Assembly: GCF_964026455.1 (NCBI RefSeq)
Contig: NZ_OZ032152.1
Span: 1,448,139 to 1,512,138, forward strand
Length of the DNA stretch: 64,000 nt
Reading direction: 5' to 3'
Source: Rickettsia endosymbiont of Lasioglossum villosulum
GTDB lineage: Bacteria; Pseudomonadota; Alphaproteobacteria; Rickettsiales; Rickettsiaceae
The notes beneath the pieces were generated by a model. That model was given only the letters and a program-made list of their open reading frames with translations. It did not search any database and was not told the origin of the DNA. The position numbers and the translations under genes were made by a program. Position 1 is the first letter of the stretch; each line of letters begins with the position of its first letter. Shown here one piece after another: positions 56,241 to 64,000 of the stretch.

Positions 56241-56429
56241 ATTAAAGGATTTGGTAGCAGAAATCTTAAGTATATGAAGCGTTTTGCTGAAGAGTATAAA
56301 GATTTAGAATTTGTGCAGCAGGTTGCTGCACAATTACCTTGGTTTCATATAGTTGTTTTATTAGATAAGATAAAAGATAATCAGCATATTTGTGCTAATT
56401 TCATATTTGATTTCAAGATTTTATTCTGA
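56241..56429 (+). pseudogene. YhcG/DUF1016 (PDDEXK nuclease family) N-terminal-domain relic
   Basis: GFGSRNLKYMKRFAEEYKDL followed by EFVQQVAAQLPWFHIVVLLD and KIKDNQ matches the conserved core of the DUF1016 N-terminal domain (usually R-N-L..M..F...Y, then QLPWGH). After about 50 codons the similarity ends and a stop occurs at 56427. No start is visible. This is the only recognisable content of the 379-bp gap 56144-56522 apart from the RPE. Confidence 0.7.
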
Positions 56430-56522
56430 ACCAATTAATAGATTTTTTAGACAATGTTTAAATAATAGAAATTTAAAGGTAATCAATTAATACTTATTAT
56501 AATCTGCTCTAGAGATTTCTAT

Positions 56523-56913
56523 TTAAGATAAACGATTATGTGCTAATTTATAAACTGTATTTTGATCACGTCGTCCTATAGCTATAACTTGTACTACCAA
56601 CCTCGTATCTATAACTTTATAGACTAGTCTATAACCCACCGTGCGAAGTTTAATTTTATAACAATTCGGCATAGTACTAAGCCTGTTTTTAGGGATATGC
56701 GGATTTGTAAGACGTTCTTGTAATTTAGTTTTAAATTGCTTTTGAATATCTGGAGCTAATTTTTTCCATTCTTTTTTTATAGTGAATTCAATTGAATTCG
56801 GGACTAGACGCAAGGAGCGATGCCTATAATAATAGGTGAGCGACGAGTAACGACGTCCCGTGTTCAAGTCAATTTACTATAGCGGTTTCTAAAAAGGTTA
56901 ATTCATAAGTCAT
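56523..56913 (-). pseudogene. RelE/ParE-family toxin interrupted by an RPE
   Basis: The gene starts at ATG 56913 within the end of the antitoxin (MTYELTFLETA) and hits TGA four codons later, inside an inserted palindromic element. After the element the frame resumes as IKKEWKKLAPDIQKQFKTKL, MPNCYKIKLRTVGYRLVYKV and VVQVIAIGRRDQNTVYKLA, a normal RelE/StbE toxin body. The distance from ATG to stop is not a multiple of three, so the frame is also shifted. A TTG-initiated frame through the RPE (56867) exists but would carry a foreign N-terminus. The toxin is probably inactive. Confidence 0.8.
56779..56881. repeat. RPE-like element inserted in the toxin gene
   Basis: Terminal arms TATAGTGAATT (56779) and AATTTACTATA (56881) are inverted with one mismatch; inner pairs are GGGAC/GTCCC and CCTAT-AATA-ATAGG. 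It is about 103 bp and of a class distinct from the other elements in this window. Confidence 0.75.
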
Positions 56914-57151
56914 TAATATTTACCGATATTTCTTTATCATTTTTACGCTCCTCTATAATTTTGCCTAGTTCAATATCATCAATCATTTCCATCATAACTT
57001 CATATAAATCAGCAGGAACACAGTAAAAAACAGGTTGATTACGATTTAATATAGCAAGAGGTTTTCCTCCAGCACTTTGTACAGTTCCCATAGGGTTTGA
57101 TTTGAGCTCAGAAACACTTGCAACTACATCAGAACAAATTATATGACTCAT
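56903..57151 (-). CDS. Phd/YefM (StbD)-type antitoxin
   Basis: An 82-residue protein: MSHIICSDVVASVSELKSNP, MGTVQSAGGKPLAILNRNQP, VFYCVPADLYEVMMEMIDDI, then an acidic tail. This is the Phd/YefM fold (StbD group), which neutralises the partner toxin and represses its own operon. I start at ATG 57151 rather than the upstream 57184, since the family begins M-S-x-I. Its last codons overlap the toxin ATG at 56913. With the toxin broken, the antitoxin may serve only as a repressor or as a relic. Confidence 0.85.
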   Translation of the reverse strand: MSHIICSDVVASVSELKSNPMGTVQSAGGKPLAILNRNQPVFYCVPADLYEVMMEMIDDIELGKIIEERKNDKEISVNINDL

Positions 57152-57264
57152 AATAATACTTTTAATAAAACTATTCAATGGCAAAATATAACTGCTAAAG
57201 TTTTTGCTTGCCTTGCTTATAAAGAAAAGTTAAAATTCAGTTTATTTATATAGAATATTCTAAC

Positions 57265-57684
57265 ATGCAAATTAAAGAAATTTTTTCTTGTTCTGTAGAA
57301 AAGGCTTGTGAGTTGCCGTTATTTGACACAAAAGTACAGGCAGGTTATCCGTCGCCTGCTGACGGATATATGAGTAATAGCCTTGATTTGAATAGCCATT
57401 TAATTAAGCATCCTAAATCAACTTTTTTTGTTCAAGTAACCGGTGATTCTATGATAGATACCGGTATTAGAGAAAATGATTTATTGATAGTTGATAAATC
57501 TCTACCCCCTACTAATAATAAAATAGTAATTGCTGTTATTAATAACGAATTTACTGTAAAACGCTTAAAATTTATCAACGACGAAGCTTACTTAATGCCT
57601 GAAAATAAAGATTTCCCACCTACCAAAATTGAAAATGGTACATATATCTGGGGAGTTGTCACAAGCGTAATCCAACAGTTTTAA
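57265..57684 (+). CDS. umuD: UmuD-like S24 peptidase
   Basis: A 139-residue LexA/UmuD-type self-cleaving protein. The cleavage site A26-G27 (KVQAGYPSPADGY), Ser62 (VTGDSMIDTGI) and Lys99 (NEFTVKRLKF) have the spacing of E. coli UmuD (24-25, 60, 97). Cleaved UmuD' is a subunit of polymerase V with UmuC. No umuC follows here; the next gene is convergent. In the absence of UmuC it could regulate another polymerase or act elsewhere. No LexA box was seen upstream. Confidence 0.88.
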   Translation: MQIKEIFSCSVEKACELPLFDTKVQAGYPSPADGYMSNSLDLNSHLIKHPKSTFFVQVTGDSMIDTGIRENDLLIVDKSLPPTNNKIVIAVINNEFTVKRLKFINDEAYLMPENKDFPPTKIENGTYIWGVVTSVIQQF

Positions 57685-57706
57685 TTTTTCCAAAGGAAGA
57701 TTCAAG

Positions 57707-60700
57707 TTATAATTTCTTCATCTTCTCTTGCAAAGAATTCTGATGCAAACGAATTTTTAAGCTTTCAAAATCAACTATTTCTGCTTTTTGATTTTGGCAG
57801 CTACAAGCAAAAATGTATTTTCTTTCATCTTCAACTTTTTGTATACACTGACCACAAATTCCTTTCATCATGCATTGCATAGATGAATTAACACTAACAA
57901 TTATCTCTGCACTTTCACCGAATATTTTTAAACTTTTTAACTCTTCTGCTATTTCAGGTGATGCATTAATTATTACTCTATCTATTAAAGTTAGTTTTTG
58001 TGTTTTTATTTCAGGATAGGTAAAAAACATAACTTCGTTATTGTTATCTTTTAGAGTTTTAATTAAAACATTATTCGGTTCAGTGTCAATAACTATTATT
58101 CTTTTATTATTTGGTATCTCTAATGGCATCCCGCTTGGTCCCATCAAAACTACTTTTTCCTCTTCAGAAAATAATTTACATAAGTTAGTTGATTTACCGA
58201 CATCATATATTATAAAACTAATTAAACCGCTTTCTACATTAATATCCGCAACGCTTAGGGCTAAAGGCTCTATTAATTTAGTTATATCATTAGAATAATT
58301 TTGTAAACGGAAAAACTGCCCTGGCTTAAAATTCCTAGCAGCAAGCGGTGAGTGAATTACTAACTCAAAAATTTTATCGCCTAAGATGTTTATTTTGTGA
58401 ACCTTGCTAATTAACAAATCATCTAGCTGTTTTACAAAGTTTTTATAATCACCTTTAAAATTCGGGTTATTATTTGCCAACTTCTTATTAATAGCCTCAT
58501 AGCCATCTTTGCTGTTAGCAAGTGCCTTAACTACACTACCTGAGTATTTAGGATTGCAGTCTCCAAAGTAGCTATATTTATCTTCATCAAATTCGGTATT
58601 GTTTTCTATACCAATTGCCATGATCACGGTTTTGGCTTTGACGTCATTGCGAGCAGCCTTTGGCTGCGTGGCAATCTTAGGAGTTTGACTTAACGAGATT
58701 GCCGCGTCAATGCTACGCATTTCCTCGCAATGACGGTCTCTATTCCCAAATTCCACGGACTCCACATGCCCATATTTATCATTATTAATTCTCAAAGGCT
58801 GCATATTTTCTTCAAAATTAACTCCTAATGCTAATGCATATATTAGCTCCTCATGATTTAATTTATATGCTGGCGAATCTTGCAGCTTCCCACGATAATA
58901 AATAGTAGCTCCGCCCAGTTTCTTAAAAACCTCTTTCAGCTCTTCATTATTCTTAGCTTTCTCAAATAATTTTGCATGAGCAATAAATTCCTCGGCTATT
59001 TCCTTATCTTCTTCAGTCCAATCTTTTTCCGTATAATCTTTGCCGTATTTGGCAACAGCAAACTCGTAATCTTTAACAAAACTCTCTACCTGCTTTTTAT
59101 AATAATATAAGCTTTCTATTGCTGCATCTAGGGAGGTAAGACCGCCACCAATTACCGCAATCGGCATTCTAATAAGCATATTAGTATTAGAGTTTTCTAA
59201 AAACGCTCCACCGCTTTGCAAAGTCATTAAAAAGTCCGAAGCTGTTTTAACACCTTTAGCATCAAAATTCTCTATATCTAAAATTTTTGGCTTGCCAGCT
59301 CCAATACAGAAAGCTATATGATCAAAACCTAAATCAAAGGCTTGCTCTTTCGTTATATTAAAATCTAAAGCCACCCCATCATAATATTTAAACTTATTAT
59401 TTCGCTCTAATATTAGCCTTAATATATCAAGATTGTTTTTATCCCAGCGAACAGTAATACCATACTCCGCTACTCCGCCAAATCCTTTCGGTACTCTTTT
59501 AGATAATTTATTTTTATATTCATGCCAAAATTTTATTGGCTTATGAATATCAAAAGGTAGAGGAGTAATTTTTAAACCATCAATAGCCGTGACATTATGA
59601 CCAGATCGTAATAAATAATAACTAAGACTGAAACCTGCTGGACCAAGCCCTGTAACCAGAATATTATAGTTAGTAGATTCTTTTGGCAGCGGGTTATAAA
59701 TATTAAGCGGATTCCAACGAGTTAAAAGTAGATATATCTCTAAGCCATAAGGTAACTTAAGCGTTTCTTCTAAAATATTTGACTCTATTAGCGGTATATT
59801 TACTGGATCTTGCTTTTGATAAATACAAGCCTTTGAGCAATCATTACAAATCCTATGACCGGTAGCCGCAACCATTGGGTTATCTATAACAATAATCGCA
59901 AGAGCACTTAAATTAAAGCCTTGAGCCTTAACGTAATTCATCTCGGAAATTTTTTGTTTTAGGGTGCAACCGGTTGTCATTGCGAGTGATTGAAAGGAGC
60001 GTGGCAATCTCATAAGAACTCCTGAGATTGCTTCGTCGCTACGTTCCTCGCAATGAAGAGATTGAGGAATGAAATTTATTCCCCTAGAACAACTATCCTT
60101 ATCCTGTTTATGACAATAAATACAATAATGAGAGTGGTTTAAAGCTTCATCCAGATTTAAAAAGGAATCTGTATAATCAAAATTTAACCTTTCGTTTTTT
60201 TGATATTTAGATATTTTTTTATCATCTATTAGGTTTTCTTTGTCTAGCTTTTGTGGGAGATCAAACAAGATGTCATTCCGCGACTTGATCGCGGAATCTA
60301 TTTGTTTTTTCTGGATCCCGTGGCGGGGCCACGGGATGACACCATCAATAAAGCCACGAGATGACACCCTATAAGCAGCATATTGTGCGGCTATATCTAA
60401 TTCTTTTACAAAACTCTCTTCTGCTTGTTGCCATATAATTACTTGTTTAGCGAAATCTCTAGAAGTAAATTTTTTACCTATTAAATCAGCTAATTTTAAA
60501 TATATATCCTCAAAATCTATATCTTTTATTTTTTCTTGTGAATATTTCTTGATGGCATAACGCTGGACAAATTTTCTTTTACACTCATAAATAATATCAA
60601 AATCTTTATGCTGTAATCTCAAACTTGTAACTTCGTTTGAAATACAAAATAATTCTGCTAGAAAATCATCTAAGTAAGGAGATATATTTAATAAAAATTC

Positions 60701-60865
60701 GGAATAATCTTGAGAGAGAATAGAATAAGGATTAGATCTAAATAATAATATATTATCATAAAGCGATTTGTTGGCTTTAAAGAGATAATCTAAAAATATT
60801 TGATCTAATTTTTTAAGACCGGTTAAATCTAATTTTTTAAAATCTAGATTAAAACCAAGCTTCAT
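57707..60865 (-). CDS. GltD/NfnB-type FAD-NAD(P) oxidoreductase with PyrK-like C-terminus, carrying three RPE insertions
   Basis: A 1052-residue flavoprotein. An N-terminal helical part with Cys-rich segments (CIYCHKQDKDSCSRG, RICNDCSKACIYQKQDPVN) is of the Fe-S type found in GltD-like proteins. The central FAD/NAD(P) oxidoreductase has NILVTGLGPAGFSLSYYLL, GFGGVAEYGITVRWD and IAVIGGGLTSLDAAIESLYY. The C-terminal part resembles a ferredoxin-NADP reductase/PyrK module (FKPGQFFRLQNYS, MGPSGMPLEIPNN, CMMKGICGQCIQKVED). Three in-frame RPE insertions enlarge it. It probably couples NAD(P)H to ferredoxin; glutamate synthase activity is doubtful since no gltB is seen. Overlaps the upstream permease gene. 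Confidence 0.8.
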   Translation of the reverse strand: MKLGFNLDFKKLDLTGLKKLDQIFLDYLFKANKSLYDNILLFRSNPYSILSQDYSEFLLNISPYLDDFLAELFCISNEVTSLRLQHKDFDIIYECKRKFVQRYAIKKYSQEKIKDIDFEDIYLKLADLIGKKFTSRDFAKQVIIWQQAEESFVKELDIAAQYAAYRVSSRGFIDGVIPWPRHGIQKKQIDSAIKSRNDILFDLPQKLDKENLIDDKKISKYQKNERLNFDYTDSFLNLDEALNHSHYCIYCHKQDKDSCSRGINFIPQSLHCEERSDEAISGVLMRLPRSFQSLAMTTGCTLKQKISEMNYVKAQGFNLSALAIIVIDNPMVAATGHRICNDCSKACIYQKQDPVNIPLIESNILEETLKLPYGLEIYLLLTRWNPLNIYNPLPKESTNYNILVTGLGPAGFSLSYYLLRSGHNVTAIDGLKITPLPFDIHKPIKFWHEYKNKLSKRVPKGFGGVAEYGITVRWDKNNLDILRLILERNNKFKYYDGVALDFNITKEQAFDLGFDHIAFCIGAGKPKILDIENFDAKGVKTASDFLMTLQSGGAFLENSNTNMLIRMPIAVIGGGLTSLDAAIESLYYYKKQVESFVKDYEFAVAKYGKDYTEKDWTEEDKEIAEEFIAHAKLFEKAKNNEELKEVFKKLGGATIYYRGKLQDSPAYKLNHEELIYALALGVNFEENMQPLRINNDKYGHVESVEFGNRDRHCEEMRSIDAAISLSQTPKIATQPKAARNDVKAKTVIMAIGIENNTEFDEDKYSYFGDCNPKYSGSVVKALANSKDGYEAINKKLANNNPNFKGDYKNFVKQLDDLLISKVHKINILGDKIFELVIHSPLAARNFKPGQFFRLQNYSNDITKLIEPLALSVADINVESGLISFIIYDVGKSTNLCKLFSEEEKVVLMGPSGMPLEIPNNKRIIVIDTEPNNVLIKTLKDNNNEVMFFTYPEIKTQKLTLIDRVIINASPEIAEELKSLKIFGESAEIIVSVNSSMQCMMKGICGQCIQKVEDERKYIFACSCQNQKAEIVDFESLKIRLHQNSLQEKMKKL
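58642..58735. repeat. RPE inside the GltD-like gene (third in protein order)
   Basis: CGTCATTGCGAGCAGCC at the left and CCTCGCAATGACG at the right, in frame. It encodes about 31 residues beginning RHCEEMRSIDAAISL and ending PKAARNDV, between two conserved parts of the flavoprotein. Confidence 0.85.
59975..60058. repeat. RPE inside the GltD-like gene (second in protein order)
   Basis: GTCATTGCGAGTGATTGAAA to CTCGCAATGAAG. It encodes LHCEERSDEAISGVLM then RLPRSFQSLAMTT in frame, the commonest RPE peptide type (C-E-E-R-S-D-E-A-I). Confidence 0.85.
60272..60343. repeat. RPE inside the GltD-like gene (first in protein order)
   Basis: GTCATTCCGCGACTTGATCG at the left, ATCCCGTGGCGGGGCCACGG and ATGACACC at the right, with a further partial arm to about 60367. 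It encodes GVIPWPRHGIQKKQIDSAIK in frame. Confidence 0.75.
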
Positions 60866-61638
60866 AGGTAATAAATAACTCTTTTTGAAAAGCGTTTATA
60901 TACTAAGTAACTTATACAAACAGTAATAAAAGCTACTATAATAGATTTACCTATTGATATTGGGTCCGGTAATGTCCCATTAATTACTAATGATTGTGCA
61001 GGTCTTATAATTATAAAGAATGGGTTAAGTTCAAAGAAGTCTCTTTGAGCTTCAGGGATTAATGAATATGGATAAACTATAGGTATACTCCAATAAATGA
61101 CTCCTAAAACAACATTTAATATTTGTGGAATATCGCGGATATAAGGCGTTAGAAAAGCCATTGCAATAGATCCACTAATTGTACAAATTATTAGTGGTAA
61201 AATTAATATTGGCATAAATATTATTTGCCATGAAAATTTTTCTGGAAACAATAAAATAAAAGCAACATACATTGCCAAAAATGAGCAAAATAGATTGTAT
61301 AGCTGTGCTAAACTATCTGCAACTGGGAAAAAAGTCTTAGAAATTCTAACTTTTTTTATTATTTGGTCACGTACTACTAAAGAATTTGAAGAAGTTGTTA
61401 AGCTAGTTACTAGAAAAGTCCATAAAGGAATTCCTCCAACTAAATTCATTATCAAAAACTCTCTTGGCTGATTCAATAAAAAGCCAAAAAAATACGAAAT
61501 TACCAATATATTAACAAATGGTTGAATCAAACTCCATAAAGATCCTAAAAATGAATCTTTGTTTTGCTTAATTATAGAAGCTCTAACTAATAATATTACC
61601 GCTTCCCAATATTTTTTAGATAAAAAATACTTTATCAT
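60862..61638 (-). CDS. ABC-2 type polysaccharide exporter permease (Wzm-like)
   Basis: A 258-residue inner-membrane protein with about six segments. IIKQNKDSFLGSLWSLIQPF, GGIPLWTFLVTSLTTSSNSL, LTPYIRDIPQILNVVLGVIY and ELNPFFIIIRPAQSLVING are typical of Wzm/KpsM exporters, which move lipid-linked O-antigen or teichoic acid across the inner membrane. It overlaps the ATPase gene by four bases upstream and the GltD-like gene by four downstream. With its partner it probably exports the Rickettsia O-polysaccharide. Confidence 0.9.
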   Translation of the reverse strand: MIKYFLSKKYWEAVILLVRASIIKQNKDSFLGSLWSLIQPFVNILVISYFFGFLLNQPREFLIMNLVGGIPLWTFLVTSLTTSSNSLVVRDQIIKKVRISKTFFPVADSLAQLYNLFCSFLAMYVAFILLFPEKFSWQIIFMPILILPLIICTISGSIAMAFLTPYIRDIPQILNVVLGVIYWSIPIVYPYSLIPEAQRDFFELNPFFIIIRPAQSLVINGTLPDPISIGKSIIVAFITVCISYLVYKRFSKRVIYYL

Positions 61639-62381
61639 TTATGTTTTTCTCTATTGTAAATTTTAAATATTTCTGAAGGTTTACCATCAGCAACAATACT
61701 ACCATCACGTAATAAAATACATCTATTACAATTATCTTTTACAAGTTCTTCTTGATGACTTACTATTATTGAAATAGGTGTATTTTTAAATTTATTTTTC
61801 ATTAAATTTAAAGATTTTTTTATAAAATAACTATCTCCTGCAGCAAAAATTTCATCAAGTAATAGTATTTGTGGATGTTGAAATATTGATATGGAAAAAG
61901 CAATTCGAGATAACATTCCGGAACTATAATTTTTTATAGGTAAATCAATTTTGCTACCTAATTCCGAAAATTCTATAATTTCCTGCTCTACTTCTTTATT
62001 ATATTTATCTAGCATATTATTATATAACATCAACATTTTGATGTTATCACGCCCTGTTTGTTCTTGCTCAAACCCAGCACTCATATCTATTATAGGTGCA
62101 ATATCACCACAAACACTTATTGTTCCTTTTATTGGCGGATAAATTCCTGCAATCATTTTTAAAAGAGAACTTTTTCCCGAGCCATTACTACCAATAAAGG
62201 CTACTTTTTCTCCCTCATAGCAAGAAAAATTAATATTATTCAATATTGGTATATTTGGAGAAAAAGAAGTTCCTCTATTAAGAAAGAAATGCTTTAATCC
62301 TTGTGCTCGTTTATGGGTATCTATGCCCTCAACGTAAGCGTTTTTTATCTCTATAAATACTTTAGAATGATTAAAAGACAT
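61635..62381 (-). CDS. ABC transporter ATP-binding protein (Wzt-like)
   Basis: A 248-residue ATPase. Walker A GSNGSGKSSLLKMIAGIYPP, signature NYSSGMLSRIAFSISIF, Walker B ILLLDEIFAAGDSYF and the H-loop SIIVSHQEEL are complete. The Q-loop region reads APIIDMSAGFEQEQTGRDNI, characteristic of polysaccharide exporters. There is no extended C-terminal carbohydrate-binding domain as in some Wzt proteins. It pairs with the permease that overlaps it, and lies four bases after trxA. Confidence 0.92.
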   Translation of the reverse strand: MSFNHSKVFIEIKNAYVEGIDTHKRAQGLKHFFLNRGTSFSPNIPILNNINFSCYEGEKVAFIGSNGSGKSSLLKMIAGIYPPIKGTISVCGDIAPIIDMSAGFEQEQTGRDNIKMLMLYNNMLDKYNKEVEQEIIEFSELGSKIDLPIKNYSSGMLSRIAFSISIFQHPQILLLDEIFAAGDSYFIKKSLNLMKNKFKNTPISIIVSHQEELVKDNCNRCILLRDGSIVADGKPSEIFKIYNREKHK

Positions 62382-62385
62382 AAAA

Positions 62386-62718
62386 TCAATATTTTATATT
62401 ATTTTCTATCCAATCTAAAATTTCTTGTTTTGGATTATTTTGCTTTATTCCTACTTTTATATCTAATTGTTCACCATCTTTAAATAAAATCAAAGTTGGT
62501 ATACTTTTTATTCCAAGTTTGCTAGGTGTTTCGGAATCATCTACTATATTCATTTTAAGTACTTTTACTTTATTCTCTAGCTCTTTACTTATTTCCTCTA
62601 TTATTGGGGTTAACATTCTGCACGGACCACACCACTCAGCCCAAAAATCTACTAATACAGGTAAATTTGATTTTAGTACTTCCTCTTCAAAAGATTTATC
62701 TGTTACATTGCTTGCCAT
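62386..62718 (-). CDS. trxA: Thioredoxin
   Basis: A 110-residue cytosolic disulfide reductant with the active site WAEWCGPCRMLTPII, and conserved IKSIPTLILFKDGE (cis-Pro). I start at ATG 62718 (MASNVTDKSFEEEV); an in-frame ATG at 62760 would add 14 residues, but AGAGGA lies five bases before 62718. It is in the minus-strand run starting at the PPDK regulator. Reduces ribonucleotide reductase among others. Confidence 0.95.
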   Translation of the reverse strand: MASNVTDKSFEEEVLKSNLPVLVDFWAEWCGPCRMLTPIIEEISKELENKVKVLKMNIVDDSETPSKLGIKSIPTLILFKDGEQLDIKVGIKQNNPKQEILDWIENNIKY

Positions 62719-62761
62719 ATGTCCTCTATATTTTTTACAAGTAAAATTATAAATTACCAAA

Positions 62762-63607
62762 TTATACTTGTAAATAATGAAAATTTTTATTTATTATACT
62801 TATTTTTTTGTTATAATATATCCGCATTATTAAAGCTGCTGTTTCTTCTATTGATTTTGTTGATACATCTATTACTGGCCAGTTTCTTAGTTCACAAATT
62901 TTTTTAACTTCTAAACATTCTTTTTGTACTATATTAAAATCTGTATAATTTCTATTTTCATTAATTTGTAGCAAATTCAGCCTAGTTTCTCTTATTTCTA
63001 TTAATCTATTTGGATTAATTACAAGCCCTACTACCAATTGATCTATATCTTTTTCTATAAAATCAGGGAACGGGCAATTATAAACATAAGGAATATTTGC
63101 CGTCTTTAGCCCATTATATGCTAAAAATATCGAAGTAGGGGTCTTAGAAGTTCTAGATGGACCTATTAACACAATATCCGCAAACTGTAACTCATTAAGC
63201 AGCTGTCCATCATCATGTCTTATAGCATAATCAATAGCATTAAGAGTATCAAAATAAGTTTTATTGAATTTATAATTATAATTTTGCTCTTTTTCTATCT
63301 CAATTCCTGAAAAAACTGACATTTCTTTGATAATTTTACCTATTACCGAAATACAAGGAATTTTTAATTCATAACAAAATTTTGTCAGAGTCTTCCTTAG
63401 TTCTTGATCCGCAATCGTGTATAAGACAATACCATGCTTTGATTCTATCTTACTCAGTACTTCTTTTAATAATTCTAAATTTCTAATCATTGGCCAATGA
63501 TACAATTTTGGTTTTAAAGAAGTAAATTGAGCAAGAGCAGAATGAGCTGCACTCTTTGCAGTTTGAACAGAAGAGTCTGAAACTAGGTGAATAATCAGCT
63601 TTGTCAT
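62762..63607 (-). CDS. Pyruvate, phosphate dikinase regulatory protein (DUF299)
   Basis: A 281-residue bifunctional kinase/pyrophosphorylase of the DUF299/PPSR family that switches PPDK off by Thr phosphorylation and on by dephosphorylation. The P-loop-like [20 protein letters not shown] is the hallmark; [20 protein letters not shown] at the start and [15 protein letters not shown] near the end are also conserved. It is the gene adjoining oriC (homologue of RP001 in R. prowazekii numbering) and leads a minus-strand run away from the origin. Confidence 0.92.
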   Translation of the reverse strand: MTKLIIHLVSDSSVQTAKSAAHSALAQFTSLKPKLYHWPMIRNLELLKEVLSKIESKHGIVLYTIADQELRKTLTKFCYELKIPCISVIGKIIKEMSVFSGIEIEKEQNYNYKFNKTYFDTLNAIDYAIRHDDGQLLNELQFADIVLIGPSRTSKTPTSIFLAYNGLKTANIPYVYNCPFPDFIEKDIDQLVVGLVINPNRLIEIRETRLNLLQINENRNYTDFNIVQKECLEVKKICELRNWPVIDVSTKSIEETAALIMRIYYNKKISIINKNFHYLQV

Positions 63608-64000
63608 ATTTTACACATACTAATGTGGATAAAAATTTTGATAACTTATTATTTTTCTTATTAAAAATTTTTTAAAAATATCCAAAATCCTTATTAAATC
63701 AAGTAAATCTTGTATTGTTCACTTTAAACAAACAGTTTGTGGATAAAATTGTGAATAAGTAACATTTTTCTTTGAAAATATCACCTTTTCTAAGTAATAA
63801 AGAGCTATTACACTTAGTTATCCACTTATAAAAACTTAACTCAAATTTATGTGAATAATTATTAAAATTACTTATTTTATAGGAATATTTTTAATATATA
63901 TTTTGTTGATAACTATGTAGAAAACATTTAATCTACATAATTCTACTTACATATACAATAAATAAAGAATATATTATAATTATTTTTATTAGTAACAGTA
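63608..64000. other. Probable part of the replication origin (oriC)
   Basis: Very AT-rich, gene-free DNA next to the DUF299 gene, the position of the mapped Rickettsia/Caulobacter-type origin (normally between this gene and hemE, which would lie beyond the window). DnaA boxes on either strand: TGTGGATAA at 63624-63632 and 63738-63746 (perfect), and one-mismatch copies at 63750 (TGTGAATAA), 63818 (TTATCCACT), 63850 (TGTGAATAA) and 63904 (TGTTGATAA). A CtrA-type site TTAA-N7-TTAA is at 63661-63675. Function is inferred from these sites and position. Confidence 0.8.
63661..63675. promoter_or_regulatory. CtrA-type binding site in oriC
   Basis: TTAA-AAATTTT-TTAA matches the CtrA consensus TTAA-N7-TTAA exactly. 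CtrA sites were reported in the R. prowazekii origin. AT-rich DNA gives such matches by chance, so single-site confidence is moderate. Confidence 0.5.

Noticed and set aside
1..64000. CRISPR array or cas genes
   Set aside because: The repeats are dispersed palindromes of 70-220 bp, not regularly spaced short direct repeats, and no cas-like protein is present.

Overview
The window reads as a chromosomal segment of a Rickettsia species. The evidence is the very low G+C, intergenic DNA full of Rickettsia palindromic elements (RPE; several lie inside reading frames), many decaying genes, and a gene set typical of the genus: the SAM carrier Sam, several ProP-like MFS carriers, pntAA/pntAB/pntB, NAD-glutamate dehydrogenase, QueH, and the order PPDK regulator-trxA-Wzt-Wzm-GltD-like beside the replication origin. 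Spotted fever or transitional group seems likely, but the species cannot be fixed from the sequence alone. The right edge (63608-64000) carries DnaA boxes and a CtrA-type site and is interpreted as part of oriC.

Layout. 1-4573: a partial lipoprotein, an MFS carrier, queH, a small unknown gene, truA and RPEs. 4574-8992 (minus): the dolichol-kinase-like gene, dnaG and rpoD (a macromolecular synthesis operon without rpsU). 9095-13553: greA; an LRR protein followed by three tandem DUF805 membrane proteins, whose spacers contain relics of the LRR gene; lipB; and a broken DUF218 gene. 13819-20785: ybaB, dnaX, SRP RNA, a lolA-like gene, pntAA-pntAB, an MFS carrier, a 6S RNA candidate, zapA, a small coiled-coil gene and a short RodZ-like gene. 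20788-30823: glutamate dehydrogenase, mnmE, a frameshifted TPR gene, a CDP-glycerol-glycerophosphotransferase-like gene between inverted copies of an IS-like end, and IS debris. 30824-34851 (minus): folB-folKP-folA-CADD-recF. 34905-46915: hypothetical and TPR genes, a SCO-like protein without copper cysteines, ftsY, yqgE, cvpA, trcR, pntB, ompW-like, sam, an MFS carrier, tRNA-Thr, a BolA-family gene and rsfS. 46926-57684: kefB, an SH3 protein, a GIY-YIG relic inserted at an MNT-HEPN gene, midA-like, lgt, a gutted mscS, yidC, pgsA, a beta-carbonic-anhydrase-like gene, a YhcG relic, an RPE-broken toxin with its antitoxin, and umuD. 57707-63607 (minus): a GltD-like flavoprotein carrying three RPEs, an ABC-2 polysaccharide exporter pair, trxA and the PPDK regulator.

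The most interesting system is the folate operon. A CADD-type (TenA/PqqC fold) protein is placed between folA and recF, downstream of folB and folKP. It keeps every metal ligand and both self-sacrificed residues (Tyr, Lys) of the chlamydial para-aminobenzoate-forming enzyme CADD. No pabA/pabB/pabC gene is present in the window. The folB and folA starts are irregular (no standard folB start codon; the folA Shine-Dalgarno sits inside the TTG-initiated frame), so the operon may be eroding. Other points of note are the LRR/DUF805 cassette array, the GIY-YIG insertion with a 57-bp duplication of its target gene's 5' end, and several single-base homopolymer frameshifts.
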